Of a stretch of DNA of 10,703 nucleotides, positions 1 to 6,555 are shown piece by piece. Source of the DNA: an uncultured Christensenella sp. (lineage in GTDB: Bacteria; Bacillota; Clostridia; Christensenellales; Borkfalkiaceae); the NCBI GenBank assembly GCA_910577875.1, contig CAJTNY010000036.1:1-10703 (forward strand), written 5' to 3'. The notes under the pieces were generated by a model. It had not been told where the DNA came from. It did not search any database and saw only the letters and a list, made by a program, of their open reading frames with translations. Numbering within the stretch: position 1 is the stretch's first letter; each line of letters opens with the position of its first letter. Position numbers and translations under genes: made by a program.

Positions 1-7
1 ATATTAA

Positions 8-850
8 TCGGTTTCGGGACACTGCCACGACGATCCTTGGGAAAAATATTTTATCCGTTTCGAAGAGCCGTCTTGCGAAATGATCCCCGTTGGGTGTGTG
101 CTCACCATGGTGGGCACGGGCAGCGAAATGAACGGCGGCTCGGTAATTACCAACCACAAACAGAAACTCAAAATCGGACACGTTTTCGGAGAAAATGTTT
201 TTCCAAAATTCTCTGTAATGAACCCCGAATACACGTTTACATTGCCCAAATACCAAATGGTTTCGGGCATTTACGACATTATGTCGCATATTCTCGAACA
301 GTATTTTTCGGGTACGGACGATAACACGAGCGACTATATCATGGAAGGCCTTTTGCGTTCGCTCATTCACAGCGCAAACATAGCCGTTGAAAACCCGACG
401 AACTACGAGGCGCGCAGCAATATCATGTGGACGGCCACGTGGGCGCTCAACACGCTTGTAGCCAAAGGCAAAACCACCGATTGGATGGTGCACATGCTCG
501 GGCAAGCGGTGGCGGCGCACACCGACGCAACGCACGGCATGACGCTTGCCGCGGTATCACTTCCTTACTACCGCTATATCTTGCCGTACGGCACGGCAAA
601 GTTCGCGCGCTACGCCGTGAACGTTTGGGGCGTGGATCCCCATGGCAAAACCGAAAAGCAAGCGGCCAACGAGGGTCTTGCGCGCATGGAGGCATGGATG
701 CAAAAGATCGGCTTGGTCATGAACATAACCGAGCCGGGCGCCAACGAGGCAATGTTAGACGACATTGTAAAAAGCACGCACATCATGGATGGCGGCTACA
801 AAATCTTAAATGCACAGGATATCCGCGCCATACTGCAAGCAAGTTTATAA
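8..850 (+). CDS. Iron-containing alcohol dehydrogenase (butanol-dehydrogenase type), C-terminal part
   Basis: NAD(P)H-dependent, metal-dependent alcohol/aldehyde oxidoreductase of the Fe-ADH family, expected in the cytoplasm. The window holds about 280 of the usual ~385-390 residues. Family sequence is readable from base 8 (DPWEKY, then RFEEP), so the Met codon at 80 is internal. From that Met, the metal ligands are all visible: D66 and H70 (GIYDIMSH), then H138 and H152, 14 residues apart as in FucO/YqhD-type enzymes. The GTGSEMN segment (residues 12-18) is also typical. The nucleotide-binding GGGS region would lie upstream of the window. Oddity: an in-frame TAA sits at 5-7, where homology should continue, so the gene may be frameshifted or interrupted; seven bases at the edge cannot settle this. 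It converges with the next gene, with 57 bp between stops. Family call is secure; substrate is not. Confidence 0.9.
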   Translation, partial: SVSGHCHDDPWEKYFIRFEEPSCEMIPVGCVLTMVGTGSEMNGGSVITNHKQKLKIGHVFGENVFPKFSVMNPEYTFTLPKYQMVSGIYDIMSHILEQYFSGTDDNTSDYIMEGLLRSLIHSANIAVENPTNYEARSNIMWTATWALNTLVAKGKTTDWMVHMLGQAVAAHTDATHGMTLAAVSLPYYRYILPYGTAKFARYAVNVWGVDPHGKTEKQAANEGLARMEAWMQKIGLVMNITEPGANEAMLDDIVKSTHIMDGGYKILNAQDIRAILQASL

Positions 851-907
851 CAAAAAGCACGACCGCATACCGGCCGACAGCGCTATGTACTATGTTTTGT
901 ACTATGT

Positions 908-1321
908 TTACAGCTCTATCGTTTCTATCGAAAGATCGCAGTAGTATTGTGCGGATCTGCCTATAAATTTCAACACGCAATAGTCGGGATCGGTCACGCC
1001 TTGTTTATAAACAAGCCTATCTCCGAAACGCCAAATCGCGTCTTTGGTCGCTTGGTCGGTGCAAACTTGCATCTCGCCGATTACGGTAACGCCTTGATAC
1101 TTAAGCTTGCCGCGCTTGTAAAAATATAGACACGCCTTACCGTTTGCCGTATACTGTTTGACTTTATTAGACGACGTGTTGGTCGAGAAATACATTTCGT
1201 TTCCGTCTATTTTGCGAGGGGCCAGCATTGCCCTGATCACGGGATACCCTTGCTCATCCACAGAGGCAATAAACGCCGTTTTTTGCTTTGCGATAAATTG
1301 CATCAGTTGTGTTTTATCCAT
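908..1321 (-). CDS. Pyridoxamine 5'-phosphate oxidase-like flavoprotein
   Basis: A 137-residue single-domain protein of the FMN-binding split-barrel (PPOX-like, general stress protein 26 type) superfamily. The pattern is characteristic: an N-terminal helix, then a strand followed by GYPVIRAM (25-32), then the YFSTNTSSNKVKQY segment (44-57) that in this family contacts flavin phosphate, then a strand CLYFYKR (64-70) and a GEM strand (82-84). The length fits the family. True PdxH enzymes are longer, so vitamin B6 synthesis is not implied; such small proteins usually bind FMN, haem or F420 and their substrates are mostly unknown. The start is supported by a purine-rich GGTGGGG ribosome site just upstream and by a promoter at 1348-1377. 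It is transcribed alone, towards the alcohol dehydrogenase. Confidence 0.85.
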   Translation of the reverse strand: MDKTQLMQFIAKQKTAFIASVDEQGYPVIRAMLAPRKIDGNEMYFSTNTSSNKVKQYTANGKACLYFYKRGKLKYQGVTVIGEMQVCTDQATKDAIWRFGDRLVYKQGVTDPDYCVLKFIGRSAQYYCDLSIETIEL

Positions 1322-1347
1322 AACTGCCCCACCCGCTGTTTTCTTTC

Positions 1348-1377
1348 ATTTTAGCATTTTTTCACTCAAAATAGCAA
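1348..1377 (-). promoter_or_regulatory. Sigma-A promoter of the PPOX-like gene
   Basis: On the minus strand, TTGCTA (1372-1377), an 18-nt spacer and TAAAAT (1348-1353) preceded by TG at the extended -10 position. It lies 27 bases upstream of the start codon at 1321. Read by eye from consensus. Confidence 0.55.
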
Positions 1378-1453
1378 ACAAATTTGCACAAAATTCGGCA
1401 ATTCATATCACTTTCGTTCGTACCGAATACATTCATTTATCCCACCTCCCCCC

Positions 1454-1900
1454 TTACGACGCCGTTCCTACATCGTACACATCGTACCATAGGTCTTTTA
1501 AGAGTACGCCCTCTATGTTAGCTTTTTCGGCAAACTCTTCTATCGACCCGTAAATTTGGTATCCCGTATCCATTACGTTCCACTCGTAGAAATGCCACGT
1601 GTCATCGTGTATATGCAGCAATCCGTAATGCTTGCCACGACAATAAAACTCCAACTCGGAATATACTTTCATACATTTAAGAAAGTCGTCGAAATCCGGC
1701 TGTACGGGTTTGCCAGCCGCATAAAGCTCCCGCGCTTTATTGCGCGTCACAAAATTATAATCCCAATACTGTTCATCGGGGTCGGACGGGCGCGTGTGTT
1801 GCAACCAACCGCAATACTTGCACCGATTATCCGATTCGGGAATATCCCGCTCACATACTTGACATTTCTTTGTTTTGTCGGAAAAAAACATATTATTCAT
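1454..1900 (-). CDS. Hypothetical protein with N-terminal four-cysteine zinc ribbon
   Basis: 148 residues, function not recognised. The N-terminus holds a zinc ribbon, C13-x2-C16-x10-C27-x2-C30 (the CQVC and CKYC pairs). The rest is acidic and aromatic-rich (many W, Y, F), with no signal peptide or membrane segment, so it should be a soluble cytoplasmic protein. A very good ribosome site (AAGGAGATGAAGA) precedes the Met at 1900. It follows the toxin-like fragment at 1951-2181 by 50 bases on the same strand and probably shares its promoter at 2336-2364. That arrangement would fit a toxin/immunity pair, with this gene as immunity protein, but nothing in the protein itself proves it. Confidence 0.7.
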   Translation of the reverse strand: MNNMFFSDKTKKCQVCERDIPESDNRCKYCGWLQHTRPSDPDEQYWDYNFVTRNKARELYAAGKPVQPDFDDFLKCMKVYSELEFYCRGKHYGLLHIHDDTWHFYEWNVMDTGYQIYGSIEEFAEKANIEGVLLKDLWYDVYDVGTAS

Positions 1901-1950
1901 TCTTCATCTCCTTCACACTCTTCTTTGAATTCCGTCCAATGCCCATTCAC

Positions 1951-2181
1951 CTAGCCCCAACTATGGTAGTGCGGCACATTTGGATGTGTCTTTGCATTTC
2001 CGTGATTGGTAAAATGTTTGCTTATTATAGGAATGCCTTTTTCGTTTGTCCACACGGATTTTTTCATCAACCCGTTTTGATAATAGTTATACCGAGTATT
2101 AGGTTGCCCCGGAACCTTATATTTTGGCAACGCATCCTCTATTTCGGTATCGATTACGCCGCCACTGTACCCTGCTCCCAT
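1951..2181 (-). CDS. Short protein resembling the C-terminal domain of Firmicute polymorphic toxin-like proteins
   Basis: 76 residues. The pattern VPGQPNTRYNYY (23-34), then a W-containing segment, then NHGNAKTHPNVPHYHSW near the end, matches from memory the extreme C-terminal domain of many secreted or phage-associated polymorphic toxin-like proteins (PGxPN...YD...HGNPKxHPxVPHxHxW). Those proteins normally have long N-terminal delivery regions; here only the tail is present, with no signal peptide. In-frame sequence upstream ends at a stop after four codons, so the ORF starts at 2181 or is the end of a broken gene. The start overlaps the stop of an 11-codon leader ORF (TAATG), which suggests translational coupling. 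The zinc-ribbon gene follows. Toxin activity is an inference; the fragment may be only an orphan relic. Confidence 0.55.
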   Translation of the reverse strand: MGAGYSGGVIDTEIEDALPKYKVPGQPNTRYNYYQNGLMKKSVWTNEKGIPIISKHFTNHGNAKTHPNVPHYHSWG

Positions 2182-2216
2182 TATATCACCCCGCTATTCA
2201 TTTCGTCAATACGCAT
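2181..2216 (-). CDS. 11-codon leader ORF coupled to the toxin-like fragment
   Basis: ATG at 2216 with a strong ribosome site (AGAAGGAG, about 8 nt upstream). It encodes MRIDEMNSGVI and stops at TAA 2181-2183, whose last A is the first base of the next ATG. The downstream ORF has a weaker ribosome site of its own, so this looks like a short coupling leader or the remains of an N-terminus lost by a frameshift. Confidence 0.35.
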   Translation of the reverse strand: MRIDEMNSGVI

Positions 2217-2335
2217 TGTATTTTCTCCTTCTATTTACTTTCGAATAGAATTAAATATAATAAAAATGGCTGCAGCCCTCTCGGGACTTACACACCCATA
2301 ATTCTGTTTTATGATAACTATTCTAAATGGATTGT

Positions 2336-2368
2336 ATCATATTATTGTTGACTGCATTTGTCAACAAT
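2336..2368 (-). promoter_or_regulatory. Promoter with overlapping inverted-repeat operator
   Basis: On the minus strand, TTGACA (2359-2364), a 17-nt spacer and TATGAT (2336-2341) make a near-consensus sigma-A promoter. A perfect 9-bp inverted repeat (2344-2352 and 2360-2368, ATTGTTGAC with its complement, 7-nt loop) covers the -35 and most of the spacer, as expected of a repressor operator. It would drive the leader ORF, the toxin-like fragment and the zinc-ribbon gene, with an untranslated leader of about 110 nt. Confidence 0.6.
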
Positions 2369-2391
2369 GCCGATTTGTAGCAATATCTTAT

Positions 2392-2435
2392 AAAAAATGC
2401 CGCAATTTATCTTTCGACAAATTACGACATTTTTT
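2392..2435. terminator. Bidirectional intrinsic terminator, probably the native tRNA-Ser terminator
   Basis: Arms 2392-2411 and 2416-2435 pair over 20 positions (with a few G-T pairs) around a 4-nt loop (GAAA on the minus strand). The 5' end is A-rich and the 3' end T-rich on both strands, so it can work in both directions. It directly abuts the TCTTGGCGG core that also covers the CCA end of tRNA-Ser at 10265-10353. I infer that before the element inserted this was the terminator just behind that tRNA. It now also lies behind the SIR2 gene. Confidence 0.75.
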
Positions 2436-2466
2436 CTTGGCGGGCAGTCATCACCCGAATTTGAAC
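2435..2466 (+). other. Left attachment site (attL) with core and recombinase arm
   Basis: Core TCTTGGCGG at 2435-2443, then 8 nt after the proposed GG crossover pair (2442-2443), then the arm CACCCGAATTTGAAC (2452-2466). This arm is the inverse complement of the right-end arm at 10247-10260 apart from one extra base. Outside the core lies the terminator. Confidence 0.65.
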
Positions 2467-2492
2467 TTTTTATGTATAAAGACCATTTCATA

Positions 2493-4007
2493 TTATGGAT
2501 GAAGTTTTAAATCCTGTGTTTTAGAATATGCTTTATAATCATAGGCGCAAAGCAATCGCCTATAATCTGAGCTTTTCTCATTGCTATAAGTTGTTAAATA
2601 CTCTTTTGCTTCAGAAGAACTTATTTTACCATATAATATAGCTAATGTGAGTTCCTTATCTTTTCTCCATTGAGCCATATCGGAATTTATAATCTCATTT
2701 ATGGAACTGAATTCTAATCTATTATTAATTTCATCGTCAATAAACTTTTGTAATTTCGACACCTGCTGGTTTTTTAATTTGGGGGCGTCTGTCAGACTCT
2801 CGCAAATAGATGAAAACGCAAATATTGGAAAATATTGTGATGATTGTATTCTTAATCGATTTATCAATTTAATTGCGTCCTCATTAGGTTCTCCAACAAT
2901 ATTAAAATAGTCGTCTATAAAATCTTTTGCTTGCATTGATACATATTGAATTTTGTCTTTATTACCAATAATTAATATTTTTTCACTATTTTCAATTCTG
3001 TCTATATCAGTTGCCACACTTACTTTTATTTTTCCACCTGCGTAAATATCCTTCACAATATTTTGGACTTTGCGTATATCCAAAACTGATACTGGCAAAG
3101 TTAATTCTTTTAAAGCTTTGTAAATAGATACATAATTATCCGTTGGCAGTCGATTGATTCTAATGGTTTCAAATCCCTCAAGTTCAATATCGTGTTCGTA
3201 CACTTCTTCGTTTTCAGAGTTTTCTACATATTCAACCAATAGAAAATTATTTCTAATCTTTTGTGCCTGTGGAGAGTTCAACTCAACATAAGTAAATATT
3301 GTTTTTAATATTTCTTTTATATTGCTATCATTTATACTGTATCCCAAAAAAATTATTGGATGATGAATAAATAAAGATAAAAGTTGCGCCCTTATCAATT
3401 CATATTTGTTAGAAAAATTTACATAATCTTCTGATGTTAAAATGATTTTCTCTGGCTTTGATACACAACCATGTATTTTGTATACAGAGCCATAGGGATT
3501 GCTTAAAAGAATATCATTCCCTATTAATGGGTTAAATTGCAATTGTGTTTCAATAAAATTATCATAGTTAGTAGTTATTATAGACGCAATATTCTTTTTG
3601 GCATTTTTTAAACATTCAATTTCGTATTGTTTTTCTTCTCTGACAGATAATGAAGAGAGTAACTTTGCCACATATAATTTTAATCTACTAACCTTTATAT
3701 TCCTATCTAATAAACTATAAAATACATCATTAATATCCTTGAATTTCCCATTACGATTTTCCTTACAACATATATCGAAATCGCTACTCATTTCACTTGC
3801 CAATGCAGCATAGTCGCAATCATTACCATCTTTAATATGCGTATATTTGAGTTCTTTAAAATATTCAACATCTCTAAAATCACATGCGATTTGTTTAAGC
3901 AAGCTCTCCCAATTATAAGCTTGCTGAAGATATCTCAAATCTATCCCTGTGCCAATAAATAGTATTGGATAATTATTAAATTGAGCAATGAATTCTTTAA
4001 TTTTCAT
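2493..4007 (-). CDS. SIR2-family protein, probable NAD-depleting anti-phage effector
   Basis: 504 residues. The N-terminal ~240 residues form a SIR2-like Rossmann domain with all expected motifs: a variant glycine motif FIGTGID (17-23) followed by NWESLL, TTNYD (145-149), KIHG with the catalytic-type histidine H179, and GYSIND (222-227). This is the SIR2_2 type found in Thoeris, DSR and short-Argonaute systems, where it hydrolyses NAD+ on infection, rather than a protein deacetylase. Residues from about 245 to 504 form a second, unrecognised domain that may sense infection. ATG at 4007 has the ribosome site GGAG about 8 nt upstream. It lies about 105 bp behind the restriction operon on the same strand and is more AT-rich than those genes, suggesting a separate acquisition. 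It may be a stand-alone system or a second layer triggered when restriction fails. Confidence 0.85.
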   Translation of the reverse strand: MKIKEFIAQFNNYPILFIGTGIDLRYLQQAYNWESLLKQIACDFRDVEYFKELKYTHIKDGNDCDYAALASEMSSDFDICCKENRNGKFKDINDVFYSLLDRNIKVSRLKLYVAKLLSSLSVREEKQYEIECLKNAKKNIASIITTNYDNFIETQLQFNPLIGNDILLSNPYGSVYKIHGCVSKPEKIILTSEDYVNFSNKYELIRAQLLSLFIHHPIIFLGYSINDSNIKEILKTIFTYVELNSPQAQKIRNNFLLVEYVENSENEEVYEHDIELEGFETIRINRLPTDNYVSIYKALKELTLPVSVLDIRKVQNIVKDIYAGGKIKVSVATDIDRIENSEKILIIGNKDKIQYVSMQAKDFIDDYFNIVGEPNEDAIKLINRLRIQSSQYFPIFAFSSICESLTDAPKLKNQQVSKLQKFIDDEINNRLEFSSINEIINSDMAQWRKDKELTLAILYGKISSSEAKEYLTTYSNEKSSDYRRLLCAYDYKAYSKTQDLKLHP

Positions 4008-4087
4008 AAAATTACTCCATTAAGCATTACAATAAATTTTAAAGAGTTGAATCCGTTTCTGTAAACTTCATAATGTTCTTCATTCAT
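4004..4087 (-). CDS. Possible 27-codon ORF coupled to the SIR2 gene
   Basis: ATG at 4087 opens a 27-codon frame (MNEEHYEVYRNGF...) whose TGA overlaps the SIR2 start (ATGA). It fills most of the gap behind the nuclease gene. No convincing ribosome site is visible, so this is only a candidate. Confidence 0.2.
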   Translation of the reverse strand: MNEEHYEVYRNGFNSLKFIVMLNGVIL

Positions 4088-4113
4088 TGATTACAGCTCG
4101 AATTGTGCATGCA

Positions 4114-4611
4114 CTACATTTTCGGCACTAAAGTCTTATAGTCAATGGATTTTGTGGTTAAATCCCATTTGCCGACTTGCATTTTTTTGATTGTCTTTCC
4201 GCTACCGAAATCCAATAAGTCTTGTCGATTAAAATTATTCAATACTTTGTTTAGGCTACCCAATCCGGCAGAGGAGAGGAGAAACGCCTCTATCGGTTCG
4301 CACAACTTACAATAAGCCCATAACTGTCCTAAATCGTGGAGATTCAATTGAGTTTTCTTAGCTTCTATAAATGCGATATTGGGTTTACCTTTGTTAATCA
4401 CAATGCCGAGTACATCGATTTGTATATCGAGTCCGATTGCTTGCGGATAGTAGTCTGTTATTCCATGTTGTTCCAAAAATAAGTCTAATGTTCTCGCGTG
4501 TGAATCGATAGTAATTACAGTTGCGCCCTTGTACTTATTCTCTAAGTATTGTTGAAGCCACGCGCGCATAGGCTCATACAATTCAAATTCTTTAGCTACG
4601 TTATTCGCCAT
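4114..4611 (-). CDS. PD-(D/E)XK-type nuclease, proposed cleavage subunit of the restriction enzyme
   Basis: 165 residues, cytoplasmic. It shows the PD-(D/E)XK nuclease pattern: D62 and D66 in GLDIQIDVLGI, a strand ending in FIEAKK (81-86) that supplies E83 and K85, then helix residues with a glutamine (GQLWAY, 95-100), as in many restriction and Holliday-junction-type nucleases. The N-terminal ~55 residues look like a helical cap. Its start overlaps the end of the preceding LAGLIDADG-like gene by 11 bp and its ribosome site is weak, so translation is probably coupled and the two proteins made in similar amounts. Small size and the lack of an obvious recognition domain suggest it works with that partner. 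It could alternatively act alone as a type II-like endonuclease. Target unknown. Confidence 0.75.
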   Translation of the reverse strand: MANNVAKEFELYEPMRAWLQQYLENKYKGATVITIDSHARTLDLFLEQHGITDYYPQAIGLDIQIDVLGIVINKGKPNIAFIEAKKTQLNLHDLGQLWAYCKLCEPIEAFLLSSAGLGSLNKVLNNFNRQDLLDFGSGKTIKKMQVGKWDLTTKSIDYKTLVPKM

Positions 4612-5473
4612 ATCCCAATAACCTCGCTAAATCCGTCCACGAATCAAAATGTTTGCCACGAATTTCTATCGGTAAATATTCGTCGCTTTCGTGAGGGTGA
4701 GAAGGGCGCATTTTGCGCTTAATAGGTTTTTCCCAATAGAACTTGTGAGTTTTAGCCGGATCGATAAATTCCAAAAGCTCTTCGCTGTATTTTTCAAGTG
4801 CTTCTTGTTTGTGCTTAATATTAAAGCCAATAGGCAAAAATTCGTTAGCGAAAATTTTGACTTGGTGTTCTTTCTTCCAAAAATACGGCTTCCCTTGATT
4901 ATATTTTTTAAGTTCGCCATCTCTGAAATTCGGATGCCCGAAATCTATGGTTTGAACAGGCACGTCAACGGCTTTTAACATATTAGCAATGTCAATTACC
5001 ATATACCAATTGCCGGGTATCTCTATATAAACACGGTGTGCGCCGTCTTGTCCGTAAGCAATATTGCTTTTCCGTATGTAGCCCGTAACATCGGCAATGC
5101 CCCTCAACAAAGTTTTCTTTTCATCCGTAGTAATAGAGAATAAGTCCGGATTCATCCTCATTGTAGAATGATGCTTGCCACCACCGATAAAACGAAGGAT
5201 TTCTCTCGTGATATATTCGTCGTTTGGCTTCACAAATGTCATTACCGTGGAGCGTTTATCTTGCGTGACCGTAAGGCTATGCCCTATTAAAGGTTCAACG
5301 ATAGAGCGGATGTCTACTGTGCTGGCTTTTACATAAACACGCACATCCTTCATATCATCAGTGTATAAGTTTTTATGCGGTATATCGATTGTAACCCTCG
5401 TCTCGGCATTATCTCGTTGAATTTCACCGTTTCCAAGAATCATGCCAAGTAAGTACGCCATCTCGGTATTCAT
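4601..5473 (-). CDS. LAGLIDADG-fold protein lacking both catalytic acids, proposed DNA-recognition subunit
   Basis: 290 residues with two LAGLIDADG-like helices about 115 residues apart, as in single-chain homing endonucleases: LLGMILGNG (8-16) and LRGIADVTG (123-131). Strands follow each helix, for example RVTIDIP (26-32) and RVYIEIP (147-153). In active enzymes the eighth residue of each motif is the metal-binding acid; here these are N15 and T130, so cleavage by this fold is unlikely. E17 lies just after motif 1 and could in principle substitute. The C-terminal ~80 residues (WEKPIKRK, then a helix ending LARLLGYGE) look like an added DNA- or partner-binding part. A TAGGAG ribosome site precedes ATG 5473; it lies 2 bp behind the cytosine methyltransferase and overlaps the nuclease gene. 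The context suggests sequence recognition for restriction. The fold call rests on motifs read by eye. Confidence 0.65.
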   Translation of the reverse strand: MNTEMAYLLGMILGNGEIQRDNAETRVTIDIPHKNLYTDDMKDVRVYVKASTVDIRSIVEPLIGHSLTVTQDKRSTVMTFVKPNDEYITREILRFIGGGKHHSTMRMNPDLFSITTDEKKTLLRGIADVTGYIRKSNIAYGQDGAHRVYIEIPGNWYMVIDIANMLKAVDVPVQTIDFGHPNFRDGELKKYNQGKPYFWKKEHQVKIFANEFLPIGFNIKHKQEALEKYSEELLEFIDPAKTHKFYWEKPIKRKMRPSHPHESDEYLPIEIRGKHFDSWTDLARLLGYGE

Positions 5474-5475
5474 AT

Positions 5476-6555
5476 TTATTCTCCTATTTCTTCGTAAATT
5501 TTGTCGGCAATAGCTTTTGCCATTAAAGGGGGGACGGCATTGCCTATTTGTTGTCTTATTTGAACTTTTGCGCCGATAAATACAAAATCATCGTCGAACG
5601 ATTGTAATCTTGCGGCTTCACGAGGAGTTATTGCTCGATTCAAAACGGGGTGGTTGTTTGTTCCATTAGATGATGCGTCGAATCTTGTATCAATCGTCGG
5701 CGATACCGAATCCCATTTCAACCTTCCCCAAGTACCGGAGAACTGTTGTTTGCCCAATAATTCTTGCGGCAAGTGTTCTTTGCCGCATTCGGGCGGAATC
5801 ATAGACAATTTCTTAATTGCAATATCAGAGTGGTTAGAGGCTTTGTGATTATAAAGTTTTTTGCTTTTCTTACGGCGCTCTTTTTGGTAATCGCTTACAG
5901 GCTCATACAAATAGTCTTGTTCAAATTCGCCTTCACCGGAATTTAAATATGCAAGGTCTCCGATTGCCTCTTTTACGGTAACAATGGGACTATTGCCGAT
6001 AGGCAAATCGATTTCTTTTTCTTTACAACAAATGAATATCGCTCTTTCACGAGCTTGCGGGACACCAAAAGCCGACGCATTAAGAATTCCGTAGCTAACG
6101 TGGTATCCGAGCTTATGTACTTTTTCTATAATCTGATTTTTGAACCAACCTGCGGAAGTAGAAAGAAGTGCTTTCACGTTTTCAATTGTAAACACATCTG
6201 GTTTGAGAATTTCAACTATATTAAGGTATTCGTTAAACAAATAGTTCCGAGGATCGTTTAATCCGAGCTTTTTACCTTTCAAAGAGAAGCCTTGGCAAGG
6301 CGGACCGCCGATGATCATATTTACTTGCAACTTTTGGCTTGCTTCGATAATCAGCTTTTTAATCGCAGTATTGGTAATATCGCCGGTAATGATATATGTA
6401 TCGGGCATATTATGTTTAAACGTAGCCAAAGCATTGGGATTAAAGTCTACGGCGATTGCGGTTTGAAAATGCTCGTTCTTCTCCATTCCGTAAGAAAAAC
6501 CGCCTGCGCCAGAAAACAAATCAAGTATTCTAAAAGATTTGATCTTATCGCTCAT
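5476..6555 (-). CDS. C5-cytosine DNA methyltransferase (Dcm/HhaI type)
   Basis: 359 residues, a normal length for a type II m5C methyltransferase, transferring methyl from S-adenosylmethionine to cytosine C5. Motifs occur in the standard order: I LDLFSGAGGFS (11-21), IV GGPPCQGFS (83-91) with catalytic C87, VI ENV (125-127), VIII QARER (167-171), a variable recognition region (about 185-300), IX REAARLQSF and X QIGNAVPP near the C-terminus. No key residue is missing, so it should be active. The start overlaps the stop of the adenine methyltransferase (ATGA) and has its own AAGGAG site. It is the second gene of the restriction-modification operon and should protect host DNA at the same site as, or at one strand of the site cut by, the downstream nuclease. 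The recognition sequence cannot be read from the protein. Confidence 0.95.
   Translation of the reverse strand: MSDKIKSFRILDLFSGAGGFSYGMEKNEHFQTAIAVDFNPNALATFKHNMPDTYIITGDITNTAIKKLIIEASQKLQVNMIIGGPPCQGFSLKGKKLGLNDPRNYLFNEYLNIVEILKPDVFTIENVKALLSTSAGWFKNQIIEKVHKLGYHVSYGILNASAFGVPQARERAIFICCKEKEIDLPIGNSPIVTVKEAIGDLAYLNSGEGEFEQDYLYEPVSDYQKERRKKSKKLYNHKASNHSDIAIKKLSMIPPECGKEHLPQELLGKQQFSGTWGRLKWDSVSPTIDTRFDASSNGTNNHPVLNRAITPREAARLQSFDDDFVFIGAKVQIRQQIGNAVPPLMAKAIADKIYEEIGE

Noticed and set aside
427..966. 179-codon ORF on the plus strand
   Set aside because: It is an out-of-frame shadow of the alcohol dehydrogenase, rich in Arg and His from GC-rich codons in the wrong frame.
2441..2480. tRNA-like 3' end on the minus strand (GTTCAAATTC...CCGCCA)
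   Set aside because: It looks like a T-loop and CCA, but there is no matching T-stem, acceptor stem or anticodon arm upstream. The resemblance is explained by the attachment arm plus the tRNA-derived core.
2493..4007. Sirtuin protein deacetylase
   Set aside because: Motif set is the SIR2_2 defence type, without the zinc-binding cysteine pairs of deacetylase sirtuins.
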